Below, in pieces: positions 13,422 to 24,089 of a DNA stretch of 64,000 nt. The stretch comes from Monosporascus cannonballus (Eukaryota > Ascomycota > Sordariomycetes > Xylariales), in NCBI GenBank assembly GCA_004154925.1, contig QJNS01000183.1, forward strand, positions 1-64,000, given 5' to 3'. The translations under genes and the position numbers were made by a program. The notes under the pieces were generated by a model. It was given only the letters and a program-made list of their open reading frames with translations, searched no databases and was not told the DNA's origin. Position 1 is the stretch's first letter. The number at the start of each line of letters is the position of its first letter.

Positions 13422-14439
13422 CGATTTTTCTGTTTTTAAATTCTTTATTCTTAAATTCTTTTTCTAGTAAATCCTTAACCTTTATTCTAATAGGTCGTAT
13501 TATTAACAGTAAATTTCGTAATCGTTTTAATTAATAGAAAAATCTAAAATCTCTACTTATTTATATTATTAAATTTGATTTTAAAAAAATACCGTATATT
13601 TGTTATTTCGAAAATAATATTAAATATCAAATAATTAAACCAATTCGTTGTTATTACGAATATATTAAAAATCGCAGTTATTATAATAGTGTTAATATTC
13701 TTATTAACCTTTTACGTTATATTAAAAAATTATTTAAATTACAAAAACCCTGTTGTAGAAAAAAGTCTTTTTCACTTTTAATAAAAATATAAGAAAACCT
13801 GGTACGCAAATAACGTAATATTAACGAAATTAATAATCGCTTTTTTCGATTCCGATATTAAAAAAAATATTTTTATTAAGGGTATTAAAATTATTAATCG
13901 CAAGTTTTAATTAATTAATAAATTAAATAAATAAGGCTGTATAGAAATCGAAACCTTTTTATCCATATTACTCGTTAATTTCTTTAATTAATCTATATCT
14001 GAAAACCTCGATTAAAGAACCTTTCTAAATAACTTCGTTATTATTAATAAAAACTTTTTTATAAACGTTAAATATTGATAAAATATTTAGTTAATATTTA
14101 TATGTTCTTAGAATTTAGATTTCTTTTTTATTCAATCAAAGATTAGATAAAGTTATTTTTCTTTCTTATACTAAGTACTTTTCTAATTTCGTATATTCTA
14201 TTATCTTTTACTTTTATACTATTCTACGCCGTATATACTTTGATTATATTTGTTGTTAATTCGAATAAGAAATTATAAAAAACTGAATAAAATTTCACTT
14301 TCGATAAAGCTTTTAATCAGTAATTATTTTCTAAATTTTCTTAATAATTTTAAATAGACCTATATATTTAAAATCGAATTTCTTTATTAAATCCTTTTGT
14401 TTGAATATTTTTAATAACAAAGTAAATTATTTCCCTCTT

Positions 14440-16300
14440 TTTGAAAGTTAATTTTTAAGCCTTTTTTATTATAATAATTTTTATTTCATTTTGTACGAAT
14501 TGTAATTCCGTTTTTATTATTTAATATATTTCATTTAAATATTCGCACGTAATAATTATTTTAATATTAATAAATTGATCTTACGCGTTTTTACAAATAT
14601 TTAATATAAACTCAAAATTTACCTATATTAAAGTAATTGTAATATTTTTATAATAATTAATATTATAAGTTCATTAAATAATACGGAATTTCTTAATTTA
14701 ATTAATTTATTTATAATGAATATCAGATTATTAATACGTTTTAAATATTTGGTTTAAACGCTTTATTCACCCGTTTAATTAAAATTTAAATACATTATAT
14801 AATTTATAATTTAAACTAATTTATAATATAGTTTTCTTTAAACGTTTAGAATAAAGATAATATTTTTATTTTAAATAGATTTATATAATAATCGATATAC
14901 GTTGAAGATTTATCTAAAAAACATATACTATTTATTTTATATTAATATCCTCAAAATAATGTAAAAAATAAGGAGATTCGTAAACCAGTGACTCGTAACA
15001 AATATATTATCTTAATATATTTTTATTTTTAATATTTCGAGTAAAGAAAATTAATAATAAAATAAATAATAATTCCATTTTCTTGTTTATTTTAAAACAA
15101 GTAATAATTTTAATTTTTCGTAAGAGTTATGTTTTTATATTTTAGCCTTATTATAAAAGTTATATTATCGTTGTATTTGTTCAAATAATATTTTTATTTT
15201 AAAAATTTCAATATATTAAAATTATTTTAAGGTTTTATAACTCTTTTAGTATGAGTATAATTAATATTTATAACGTATAAAATTTATTTAATATATTTTC
15301 AAAATTCGTAATATATTTCAATTTGCTTAGTAAATTAGTATTATATTTTATTAAATTTTGTTATATATATTACAGAGTATAACTCGTATTATTACAATAT
15401 AATATAAATATAAATATTGTTTAAAAATAATATGAAAAATCTTATAATTAAATTTAGGTAATTTCTTTCAAAATCTTATTATTTGTTAAAATATCAGCCT
15501 TCTTATTTTTAAACTTTTTTTATAAATAATGAAAAAGTCGAGATTCGCCATTTTTTTACATATTATAATTATTATTCTATAAGCTTTTAGTTATAATAAA
15601 ACTGATAAAGCTTTAACAATTAGTATAAATTTTAATTTAATATAGACTTTCTGTAAAAAATACCTAAATTTTGGAAATATTATAATTCTAGCTATTAACT
15701 CTTTGTTTTAAAAACTATAACTAAATTCGATTCATTTTAATGCATATAAAGAAATATAATAAAATATAATTTGTCTTAATTATCTTATTATCCGATTACT
15801 ATAAGTAATATATAATTCGAAATATCGATTTCGAATTCGACGAGGCGTACTAAATTATATACAATTAATATTAATTCGCTAATAATTGCATTTTTAATTT
15901 TTTAGAACGCTTTTGCCGCTTATAACGTCTATATAAATTTCTTTTTAGTAGAATTAATTAAAAATAAGATAATACTATTAAAATTTCGAATAAACCTTTT
16001 ATAATACTTAACGAATCCCAAAAATATTTGTACTTTTTTAACTGTAATTGACATTTATTATTCTATAATTGCAGTAATTTTTTAAAGTTTATTTTAATCT
16101 GTTCTTATAATGATATATTCGAAATATTCCATTTTTTATTTGTAAAATTAACTTTTTTCGCGTCAATTAATACCTTTACGTTTTATAAAGTTTACAAAAA
16201 CTAATAATCGTATCATGTATATATTTTTTTCGTTTTTAAAAAACTAAAAATGTTGTAAAATAATAAATAATAGAAATATAGAAATACTTTCGTAATATAT
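14440..16300 (-). pseudogene. pol relic of chromovirus copy B
   Basis: Read on the minus strand, 14,450-14,590 aligns with the integrase C-terminal part of copy A. The interval 15,978-16,045 aligns with the [12 protein letters not shown] connection region, and about 16,250-16,290 with the YxDD active site. All frames carry many stops. The gag and protease parts should lie at about 17-19.7 kb but I could not place them with confidence. Confidence 0.65.
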
Positions 16301-17571
16301 ATTTAACTATATATTACAAAATTACTGACACGTTTGTAAATCCTGTTAATATAATCAAATATTTAAATAATCGATGTCTTATTTTAAAAATTATTTTTAT
16401 TTTTATTATTTTTTGATTTAATAAAGTTATAGTTGTTATTAAAATCGAATATTAAAAATTATTGAACTCTGTAAAATCGTTTTTTATTTTCATAATTAAG
16501 CATAACAATATTCGAATTTTAATAATAATGTCGTTTAATTATTATAAATTAACTAAAAATCGTAATTTATCGTTTATTTAAATTTAAAAAATATAAAATA
16601 ATTTGCTAATATTTTTAAACGCCAAATTGAATCTTTTTATAATCAATTTCTTAAGTACCTTTTAAAAACGCATAACTTATTTTTATAAAAGTTATAAATA
16701 ACGTAAAACTTTGTCGAAAAGTGTTTTTAAAAATTATTTCGTAATTTCATTTGCTATATTTTCATAATTTCGTAGGGAATGTTTTTTAATAGTTCCTTAT
16801 ATTTATAATATTATAATAAATCATTAATTAAATTTTCTAACTTTAAAGGGTATTATTTTAAATTATTATTTAATCATCGTAATTTCATTTTAAGAATAAT
16901 AATAATACGTATTATTTATTTTAAAACTTAAATATTTTTATATTTTATTTCTTTAAATAATAAGATATTTATGGTATTGTTATACTTATATTCGTTGTTA
17001 CTCTCGATCGAATATTAAAATATTAAACCTTTTTGTTCGTTAACAAAATATAAAGTGTATTTTATTTAGCTAAACCTTTTATTAATTAAGATTCTATATT
17101 AATATATTTATAATAATTCTAATCTTCTATTATAATTTCTAAATAAAACAATATTAAAATTAACTACTTAATATTATCTTTTAACAAAAATCTTAAAATA
17201 ATTAATTTTGCGTTAGATTTTCTTATCATCGTAAATAAAATTCTAACCTGCGATATTTGTAATTATATAACATTTTAACTTACAATTCTACAATAATTTA
17301 AATTTGTGAACTATAGCTGATATAATATAATTTCCGCTTAAAATTCCGCAATTTATTATTATAATATATTAATATATCTCAATTCGTATGTCGAAGATAA
17401 TTAAGTCGTTAACGGCTTTTATTATAGAATTTAAAACTCTTTTTAAAAAATCCTTTTTAACTTTTTAGAATTTTGTTATTTTATAACCTTTTTATAAATA
17501 CCTTTTTTCTTTTAATTTTGTCTCGAATTTATCAAACTTTATCTATGTTTTTTCGTATAACGTGCTATATT

Positions 17572-17835
17572 AGTGAACTGGACACACAAATAAACTGGAT
17601 ACTTTTTTCAATTTTCTCATTATCCAACTTTAACCACCTAACCTCTAATACAAAACAATCTCCAAAAACGTTAACCGAATACGCGACGGTTGTCGACAGT
17701 ATCTCCGAGTTATATATACGCGCGTTTTTTTATTCGGGCTTAAAATGCCAATAGTCGACGGTTGGTTATCGTCGAAGGTTAGGACGAAAAGATAAAACGC
17801 GCCCGAATTGATATTATGTCCAATTCGCGAATATG
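17572..17835. mobile_element. possible MITE-like or truncated DNA transposon insertion
   Basis: A patch of more normal composition lies inside the dead chromovirus. The left end AGTGAACTGGACACA and the right end TTATGTCCAATTCGCG are approximate inverted repeats (GTGAACTGGACA against the reverse complement GCGAATTGGACA). The extra length of copy B compared with copies A and C roughly equals this patch plus the solo LTR at 18.6 kb. The boundaries, and even the class, are uncertain. Confidence 0.35.
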
Positions 17836-17897
17836 GACGCCGATCGAATGCAGAACGATTGTCGACGGTATCCTCGATCTATATATATACGTTTTTT
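17685..17897 (+). repeat. pair of ~45-bp imperfect direct repeats
   Basis: The segment 17,685-17,731 (ACGGTTGTCGACAGTATC...TATATATACG...TTTTTTT) recurs as 17,854-17,897 (ACGATTGTCGACGGTATC...TATATATACGTTTTTTT), about 169 bp apart. Both copies share a GTCGAC palindrome, a TATATATACG run and a T-run. They may be ends or promoter units of a small transposon. Confidence 0.6.
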
Positions 17898-18626
17898 TGG
17901 CATAATGGTAAATTAATTCGAATTTGTTATAACGGTTATCATAAAATTCTAAAAAATATCTAGCTTAATTATGTATTCAGCTTACTTATATAATACGTTA
18001 ATATATTAAATTATTGTATTTATTGTTTTTGCCGACATTTTATTTTTTTAATTAAATTAATTACTTTTAATTTGACTTTTATTATTTTCTTGATTAAGTA
18101 AATTATTTTTCTATATAATATATAAGATTTTATTAATTTTTTTAATAATTTATCATTATCTTAATACACTTTTTAAATATATATTTTTAAAAACTTTTTG
18201 TGTGTTAAAATTTATAATAAATATTAATTAAAATAAACATTTATACTACTTTTCGAGTAATATTTTTTATAATCCGTTAAAATAGCTTTTTTGAAATTTA
18301 ATAATTATACCAATTATAAAAGTAATAACCAAACTTTTTACGAATCTTATTTTTTAAATTAATTCTACAAAATTATTCGTTTATTAACTTTATTTTATAA
18401 AGTAATAATTTAAAATATCGGTATTATTTTTTATATTTTCAGGTTAATTAAAAAATTAAATTTTTTAATATATATATGTTCGATAGATTAATAAATAAAT
18501 TCTTTCTAATCGTCGTATACTAAATAATAACATCGTTTACAATATATTATATATATTATCATATCGATTAGGAATTCTAAAGCAAATATTTTTTATTTAT
18601 TTTTAATATTTTTTAATTATTCTTTA

Positions 18627-18751
18627 TGTTACAGCACAGAAGAACAAAAGTCTAGCTATTACACCACTTAAAAGTAGAACGTTGTCAGGTCGAGCCCTGA
18701 CCGCCTTGTTCTGTTCTATATATCTACAAGGTGCCACTTGGGACTGTGACA
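18627..18751 (-). mobile_element. small undamaged solo LTR-like insertion
   Basis: A 125-bp block of balanced composition begins TGTTACAG and ends CTGTGACA, a one-mismatch terminal inverted repeat of the TG...CA type. It is flanked by CTTTA (18,622-18,626) and CTTCA (18,752-18,756), a 5-bp target duplication differing by one C/T change. It contains an internal hairpin GTCAGG-TCGAGC-CCTGAC. It is too short for RIP to recognise and shows no RIP damage. A solo LTR is the best reading; a TRIM or SINE-like element is possible. Strand is a guess from the ends. Confidence 0.6.
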
Positions 18752-19844
18752 CTTCAACGATATTTGATTTTTTTGGGATATTTTCTAGGCCAGCTTTTTA
18801 ATTTTCCGTATCCCTTTTCAAATCTTTTATTGTAATAGTCTTATTTTATATTAAATTCGAATTATATTAATATATTTTATCGCCTTTTTTATTATTTGAA
18901 ATTACTTGTTAAATATCAACTTTTATTTTGTCGTAAGCTTTTCGAATTTTTATAAATGCTTTAAGAATACTCTGTTTTATTATAATTATAATATTTAATC
19001 TAATTTTTATCTTTACGTTAAATCGTTTTAGATTCCATAAATTCTAGCGTTATACTATAAAATATGAATATTATATCGCGTTTTGTTTCCTTAATTAGCC
19101 GATTAAGTTTTATATTTTAAAATATAGTATCATTTTTATACGCGTTTTGCCTAACTTATTATTAATTTTAATTATTTTAATAATATAACCGTTTAAAGTT
19201 TTAGTCTTTAAAAATTTAATACTTTTATTTTTTAACGTTATTTTTTAATTCGTTATAAAATATGTCAATTAAATTATCGCTTTTATTATCTGTTTGTTTT
19301 ATTTTAACTATAAAGATTTTAAAAATAATTATATATTTCGAAATAAATTCTTTTTATTAAAATCTTAAATTTTTGTATAGAACCGTTCGTTTTTCGTCTA
19401 GATTTTCAAAATTGGGTTTTAATTTTTTGAAAAATATTTACGTAATTAAAAAAAAATTAATTAGCGTCGGCACTTTCCAGATAATCTCTTATAACTAATT
19501 CATATTAATCGAAAATACCTTCCGAAAAAAAATTGTTATAACGAAACTTTTATCCGTCGATTTGGCCAAATTCTGGAAACGAAAATATATTCGTACCTAG
19601 GTAAAGAAATTTTGTATATTCTTTTTCTTATTATAAGGCTAAGGTTTTTTTCTTTATATTATAACATAATACTATATATTAAAATAATGAATATTTATTT
19701 TGCAAATTGTTAAATATATTTTTTAGATGTCTTAATTTTGGCCTAATATTACGCGGTAAAAAAATATTTAAGTATTAATCGATATTTTAATTAAAATAGC
19801 ATTGCTTAAAATTTAATAATATTACTAAACAAAAGTTTATAATA

Positions 19845-20215
19845 TATAACGGTTATCCGGTTTAATTAATTATTAAATTTAAATCGTACGAATTTATACT
19901 AATACAAATATTGAAAAACTTTTAATAATAAATATAATAACTTATTATGTTCGTAATATTAAAGGTATTTTGAATGACGAATTATTATTACATATTAATA
20001 TTATTTATATTATAAAAATAAGAAACGTATATATTTTTTAATAAGTTAATTAAATTTCTATCAGATCTTAACGTTATTATAAATCTAATATTTTTAGATA
20101 CGGTTAATTCTGTATAAATTTATTTGGATTTCGACGCCAAGAAAGATCCAAATTACGTAACTCTTTCACGTGGGTCCGACCGTTCCTGCAACCGATCTTG
20201 GTTTGGGTCGTAATA
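19845..20215 (-). repeat. 5' LTR of chromovirus copy B, at the island edge
   Basis: It runs from TATAACGGTT to GGGTCGTAATA and is followed at once by the target duplication AGGAG. Its last ~70 bp (20,145-20,215) are much less AT-shifted than the same bases of the partner LTR (13,350-13,421), so damage fades toward the island. Confidence 0.87.
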
Positions 20216-20223
20216 AGGAGTGT

Positions 20224-20590
20224 TAGGTGCTTTGATAACTAAAAAGGATATCCCTATTCTGCGGCAGTCTCCAAGGAGAGGAAGTGCTCGGCTGCTTCCT
20301 TTATTGTCCGGAATCAGCAAGGTCTAGGTGCAGGGGGATAAGCTGCCCATTGCTGGAAAAGGCAGATCCCCGGATCTTATTGATGGCGACCAAACCCTTG
20401 TGCTCTGACTTGGTCGCAGTATAGAGCTTAGCGTCTTTGGAATAGAGAACTCGTGCTGATTCCTTGCCAACGCCAGTGTTCGACCGGTCACCATATAGAC
20501 CTCGTTATGCAGATTAGGCAAATCTTTGTCGGTGAAATCTAGCTAGGGCAGATAGGCGCAGGTCCAGACGCTTAGGAAAGGCGGTCCCAT
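20224..20590 (-). pseudogene. N-terminal relic of a short-chain dehydrogenase/reductase
   Basis: From an ATG at 20,590 the minus strand reads toward FTDKDLPNLHNEVYMVTG, then shifts frame by one base to SNTGVGKE, LYSKDAKLYTAT and LIPLHLDLAD, then shifts again to IKEAAEHFLSLE. Together these are the Rossmann start of a classical fungal NAD(P)-dependent SDR with its TGxxxGxG motif. Defects are an in-frame TAG at 20,543-20,545, a one-base frameshift near 20,483 inside the glycine motif and a second frameshift near 20,290. The catalytic YxxxK half is missing: the reading stops about where the LTR of chromovirus copy B begins. The left flank of that element is too AT-rich for me to find the rest. 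Confidence 0.8.
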
Positions 20591-20599
20591 GGCGAAGAC

Positions 20600-21112
20600 A
20601 ACTGTCAACGGGAAAGAGGGCAGGGAGGTAAGGGAGCTAATACCAAACAGAATACCTGACAGCTGCTTCTGTTAGACAGACAAAAATCACCCCTCAAAAG
20701 AGATCACCCGGGGGTTCAGTATTCTGATTCACACATTACAATCAACCGGACCACACCTTGGCGAAATGCCTCGCACATGAGACGGCAGACATCAGGTGGA
20801 GGGGTGATCGAAATGGCAACAATCGTCATGCTGCATAGTTAATATTGTATTTGCTTAAGTATATATCAGCAAAACTGGCATTGAATTCACAGACCGTGTC
20901 ACTACTTATACAAACCAAAAGGCATTTGTTCGGGACCTTAACACATGAGCACCTTGGTGCGAAAGGCAAAGTGATCTCTATAACCGATTGATTAAAAAAT
21001 AGCCCGGAACGCCACTAATCCTATATACGACCAACGCCGGCTAGCCTAATATCCAAGAGCATCGGGGCTCGCGTGGGAGGGGAAGATCTCCCTTGGGGGT
21101 GATGGAGCGCTC
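20600..21112. other. intergenic, no gene recognised
   Basis: Normal-composition sequence between the SDR relic and the 3' end of the MARVEL-like gene. I see no ORF or RNA gene that can be supported. Confidence 0.5.
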
Positions 21113-21913
21113 CTATATCATCCTTGCAACCTTAGCGCTAACCTTGCTCTTGATCGCCGCTTCGACCTTGCCACTGACAGCCTTGCCGACGGGGTTGCTG
21201 TTGACCTTCTCGTTGTAACCATCCAAGGTGGCGCCGAATCTGTCGTTGACCTTGACGTGGATGTTGGCCTCGACGTCGCTCACCTTGTCGGTAGCCTTCT
21301 TCTCCCAGAAGCGGCAGAAGCCTAGGCCCTTCTCCTTAGTGTAACCATAGATAAAGCCGTAGACGCCAGTCAACAGCCAGAGGAAGGCGTTGAGGAGGTC
21401 GAGCCAGACGGCGACCTTCATGGCGCCGACGCGGGCGCCCTCGTACGCGGCCTCCTCGGCGTCGTCGAGGCGCAGGAAGATGGCGGCGAAGATACCGAAG
21501 ACGATGAACCAGAACAGGGAGAGCAGCAGGTCCCAGGCGAAGGCAGCGTGCGTCCGCAGCGGCACGGTGAAGAAGGCTGCGAAGTTGCAGAGAGCGAAGA
21601 TTATGGCGGTGGCGCAGGAGACGCCGCCGACGAACAGCGCGAAGACCCATGCCGGGTGCTGCCCGTTGCCTTCGCTGCTGTCCCGCCGGACGCGGTTGCC
21701 GTAAAAGGCGCAGACGATGACGGCGAAGACCAGTTGGACCGCCCGACCCCCCAGGCGAAGCCAGAGTTGCCACGTCCTGATTGGGGTTGTGATCGCTTTA
21801 AGACCGGCGTCCTTAGCCTTTTTCTTGGCTGCCGCCTTCGCAAAGTCCACTCCTACTTTCGCGAAGCCGGATCCAGAGCCGGAATCGCTCTGGGGAGAAC
21901 TTGCTCCGTGCAT
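21113..21913 (-). CDS. MARVEL-type four-helix membrane protein
   Basis: A single-exon gene of 266 codons with very high GC at third positions. Four hydrophobic segments lie at about residues 55-72, 88-112, 124-147 and 163-190, in the arrangement of fungal MARVEL-domain proteins of the plasma membrane. The N-terminus is Ser/Gly-rich then Ala/Lys-rich (residues 5-40). The C-terminal ~70 residues are hydrophilic and probably cytosolic, with a repetitive Lys/Val pattern. Family members are linked to membrane organisation and unconventional export; a specific role here is not shown. The ATG at 21,913 is the first in frame. Long ORFs on the other strand and frames over 21.3-22.0 kb are GC-driven shadows. 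The family call rests on topology more than on motif. Confidence 0.75.
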   Translation of the reverse strand: MHGASSPQSDSGSGSGFAKVGVDFAKAAAKKKAKDAGLKAITTPIRTWQLWLRLGGRAVQLVFAVIVCAFYGNRVRRDSSEGNGQHPAWVFALFVGGVSCATAIIFALCNFAAFFTVPLRTHAAFAWDLLLSLFWFIVFGIFAAIFLRLDDAEEAAYEGARVGAMKVAVWLDLLNAFLWLLTGVYGFIYGYTKEKGLGFCRFWEKKATDKVSDVEANIHVKVNDRFGATLDGYNEKVNSNPVGKAVSGKVEAAIKSKVSAKVARMI

Positions 21914-23267
21914 TGTTGCTGTGGCGGTTTCCGTTGTGGTATGTTGTGTGCTTTTTGGTTGTTTTGCGAGTACCAGACTCCGCCTGTCTAACTGAAAGGT
22001 ATTGATGAAAGAAGAATTCGACTGATTTTAAAGAGAGTCTCGAGAAGTGAAATCTGATATTAAGTAGAATATTATCGCTAACGAATGAAGAGTTATTGAA
22101 TCGCCCATTATAAGCGCTCAGTCGGGGGGATAAGTGGTTAGAAATACTTGAATCATAGGGACAAGGAATGCCTACCCATGATTCCACGGTTGGCGCCACA
22201 TAACTTGGACTATGAATGACTGGCCTTTGTCTCTTGATGTTGAAACAAAGGTTTCTAATTCTGGAGCCCCGAAATCAAGCCCGTCAACTCAAAGGCGGTC
22301 TCCTCGGTGGATTGCCGTTGAAGAGTCGTCGCATCAAAGGCTAGGACAAGGGGGTCCCATTGGCCAAGAAAGCTCCCCTACTGGGACTTGGGCGGGCTCA
22401 ATTGAGTTGTAGCGAGTTGCCGTGATTGGGTAGTAGAATACCTTGTAAGGAAGCGCCTAAGCGGCGGTAAATCTCGTCTGCGGCGGCAACGACTTAACTT
22501 CCTTATCACGTTACCAGCGGTTTGTCTATTATCTAACCAAATGCTGTGCGAATATATCAACCTGGCTTAAAACGATACTGATTTATGAAATTTTATGTCT
22601 GCTGAAAACGGTCATAGGAGTGCTTTCAAAGAGGGTGTGTAGCTTACGCACGGAATAGCTCTGAGTATCGGTATGTGGCTTATGTAATCAACATGTGGTT
22701 CCGACCTACCGACATAGTACTAGGTACCTTACCAACCTTCACAATTTGACTTACTTAAGATAGGTAGGCACATCTGCCCCGTGCGTTGATGTTCAGGTAA
22801 TCTAAGCCCACTGCGGCGCGCGGATTAAACCACATACCAGTAAAAAAAAATGCATAAGATATTGCTGGTACATAGGTACATCAAGTGCACGCATCTCTGA
22901 ATGAGCGGTGCTAATCGAAGAGTGAGTATTGTGGCGCTTTGGCCGTTGGCCTTTTAACAGACTCGCTCGATTCGGGCTTGCTACCGGCTTGCTACCCCTC
23001 CTCAAGTTTCTAAAGTCCTAAGTCTACACGTCTCATGATACTCCCATCTTCATCATCGTGCAACTTCAACCATACTCACGAAAGTCTCTCCACATTGACA
23101 ATATTAAAAGAGCGCCTGTAGACCCTGCCCTACAACCAGCCCTTTGACGCTCCGTACAGTGCAGACACCTACAGTCGCTAGCGCCAAAGAAGTACGCTAA
23201 ATACCGACAACCCCTGCCCTAGTCAGTCACCTAATCAGCGTTATCGCCGGCTCCAAAAGCTCCGACG
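21914..23267. other. intergenic, no gene recognised
   Basis: About 1.35 kb separating the divergently transcribed MARVEL-like and LysM genes, so it should hold both promoters. The ORFs at 22,212-22,412, 22,378-22,560 and 22,802-23,005 show no recognisable protein character. Confidence 0.5.
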
Positions 23268-23801
23268 ATGGGTCGCTGGTCGCAGTGTGACAGCGATGAG
23301 GAGCGCCTGCCTTCTGGCATGAAGCGCATCGGCTACGATTCCGACACTCAGACCTACTCGTACCGGGATACCGACGGCAGTATATGGGAAGGCCCGCCAG
23401 GCTCCAAGTACGGTCAACTCACACGTGTTTCGGGACCGCCTCCCGCACCAACCCTTGACGACAACGATCACCATCTTGAAGCTCTAGAGGCGATGGGTAT
23501 CTCGGATGACGCTAGCTCAGAGCCCTCGTGGAGGCACGAGATGATGCCTCTGCTCAATTTCCTCGTGCTCATCGGGTTGTTTCTACTCTTTGTCTTCTGG
23601 TTCATTGGGGGCAGGTCCAGCGGCACCGAATCGATCGTTTGCCGTGACGGGAGCAGCCGGTACAATATCCAGCCTGGGGACACATGCTGGGGTATTGCTG
23701 AGATGGCCCATGCATCCGTCGATTACCTCTTACGAGAGAATTCGGGCCTCGACTGCGATGCGCTACCTGTTGGTAAGACCATATGCACCTCGGCAGAGTA
23801 A
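23268..23801 (+). CDS. LysM domain membrane protein
   Basis: A single-exon gene of 177 residues. Residues 1-90 are polar and acidic. A strong transmembrane segment lies at about 93-113 (LLNFLVLIGLFLLFVFWFIG). After it comes one LysM at about 131-174, with the typical YNIQPGDTCWGIA start and LDCDALPVGKTIC end. LysM modules bind N-acetylglucosamine polymers (chitin, peptidoglycan). With no cleavable signal peptide, this is probably an anchored protein with its LysM outside or in a lumen, unlike secreted LysM effectors. C125, C140, C163 and C173 could form disulfides. The ATG at 23,268 follows an in-frame gap and gives the complete domain. Confidence 0.85.
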   Translation: MGRWSQCDSDEERLPSGMKRIGYDSDTQTYSYRDTDGSIWEGPPGSKYGQLTRVSGPPPAPTLDDNDHHLEALEAMGISDDASSEPSWRHEMMPLLNFLVLIGLFLLFVFWFIGGRSSGTESIVCRDGSSRYNIQPGDTCWGIAEMAHASVDYLLRENSGLDCDALPVGKTICTSAE

Positions 23802-24089
23802 CTCAGAGGCATTCTGTCCCCAAGAGCTCTTTACACAGCATGCAGCTACCCGGTCTTCCATCTGCACTAAGCTGGATGTGCTGCTGTACGAGCGAGGGTC
23901 ACCGGCCTTCGCAGGTCGGGTCAAGGGGCATGGGTTAGCCTGCCCGGAATATTCCACTCATTGTCCAGCCCTCCTGTGAAAATCTGCTTTTTTGTGGAAT
24001 GTTGACAGCCTTTCCGGCCGCAGAAACTTTGATTGAAATCTCCTTTACCATTCTCCCCAGCTACAGATGGTCCCCTTGGTAAATCTATC

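Larger units (their letters stand above)
13052..20215 (-). mobile_element. RIP-degraded Ty3/gypsy chromovirus, copy B (minus strand)
   Basis: This is a complete element in reverse orientation. Its LTRs are the reverse complement of those of copies A and C and lie at 13,052-13,421 and 19,845-20,215. The target duplication is AGAAG on the left (13,047-13,051) and AGGAG on the right (20,216-20,220), differing by one G-to-A change. Pol landmarks read on the minus strand: integrase C-terminal region at about 14,450-14,590, RT/RNase H connection at about 15,978-16,045, RT active-site region near 16,250-16,290. It is somewhat longer than copies A and C, probably because of insertions near 17.6 and 18.6 kb. 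Damage is heavier than in copies A and C. Confidence 0.87.

Noticed and set aside
18640..18715. tRNA-like boxes in the 125-bp element
   Set aside because: The GGTCGAG and GGTGTAAT strings hint at B-box and D-arm, but no acceptor stem or full cloverleaf can be drawn; the TG...CA ends and 5-bp duplication fit a solo LTR better.
21336..21995. Several ORFs of 80-147 codons on both strands over the MARVEL-like gene
   Set aside because: Arg/Ala/Pro-rich translations from GC-rich codons in wrong frames; only the 266-codon frame gives membrane helices.
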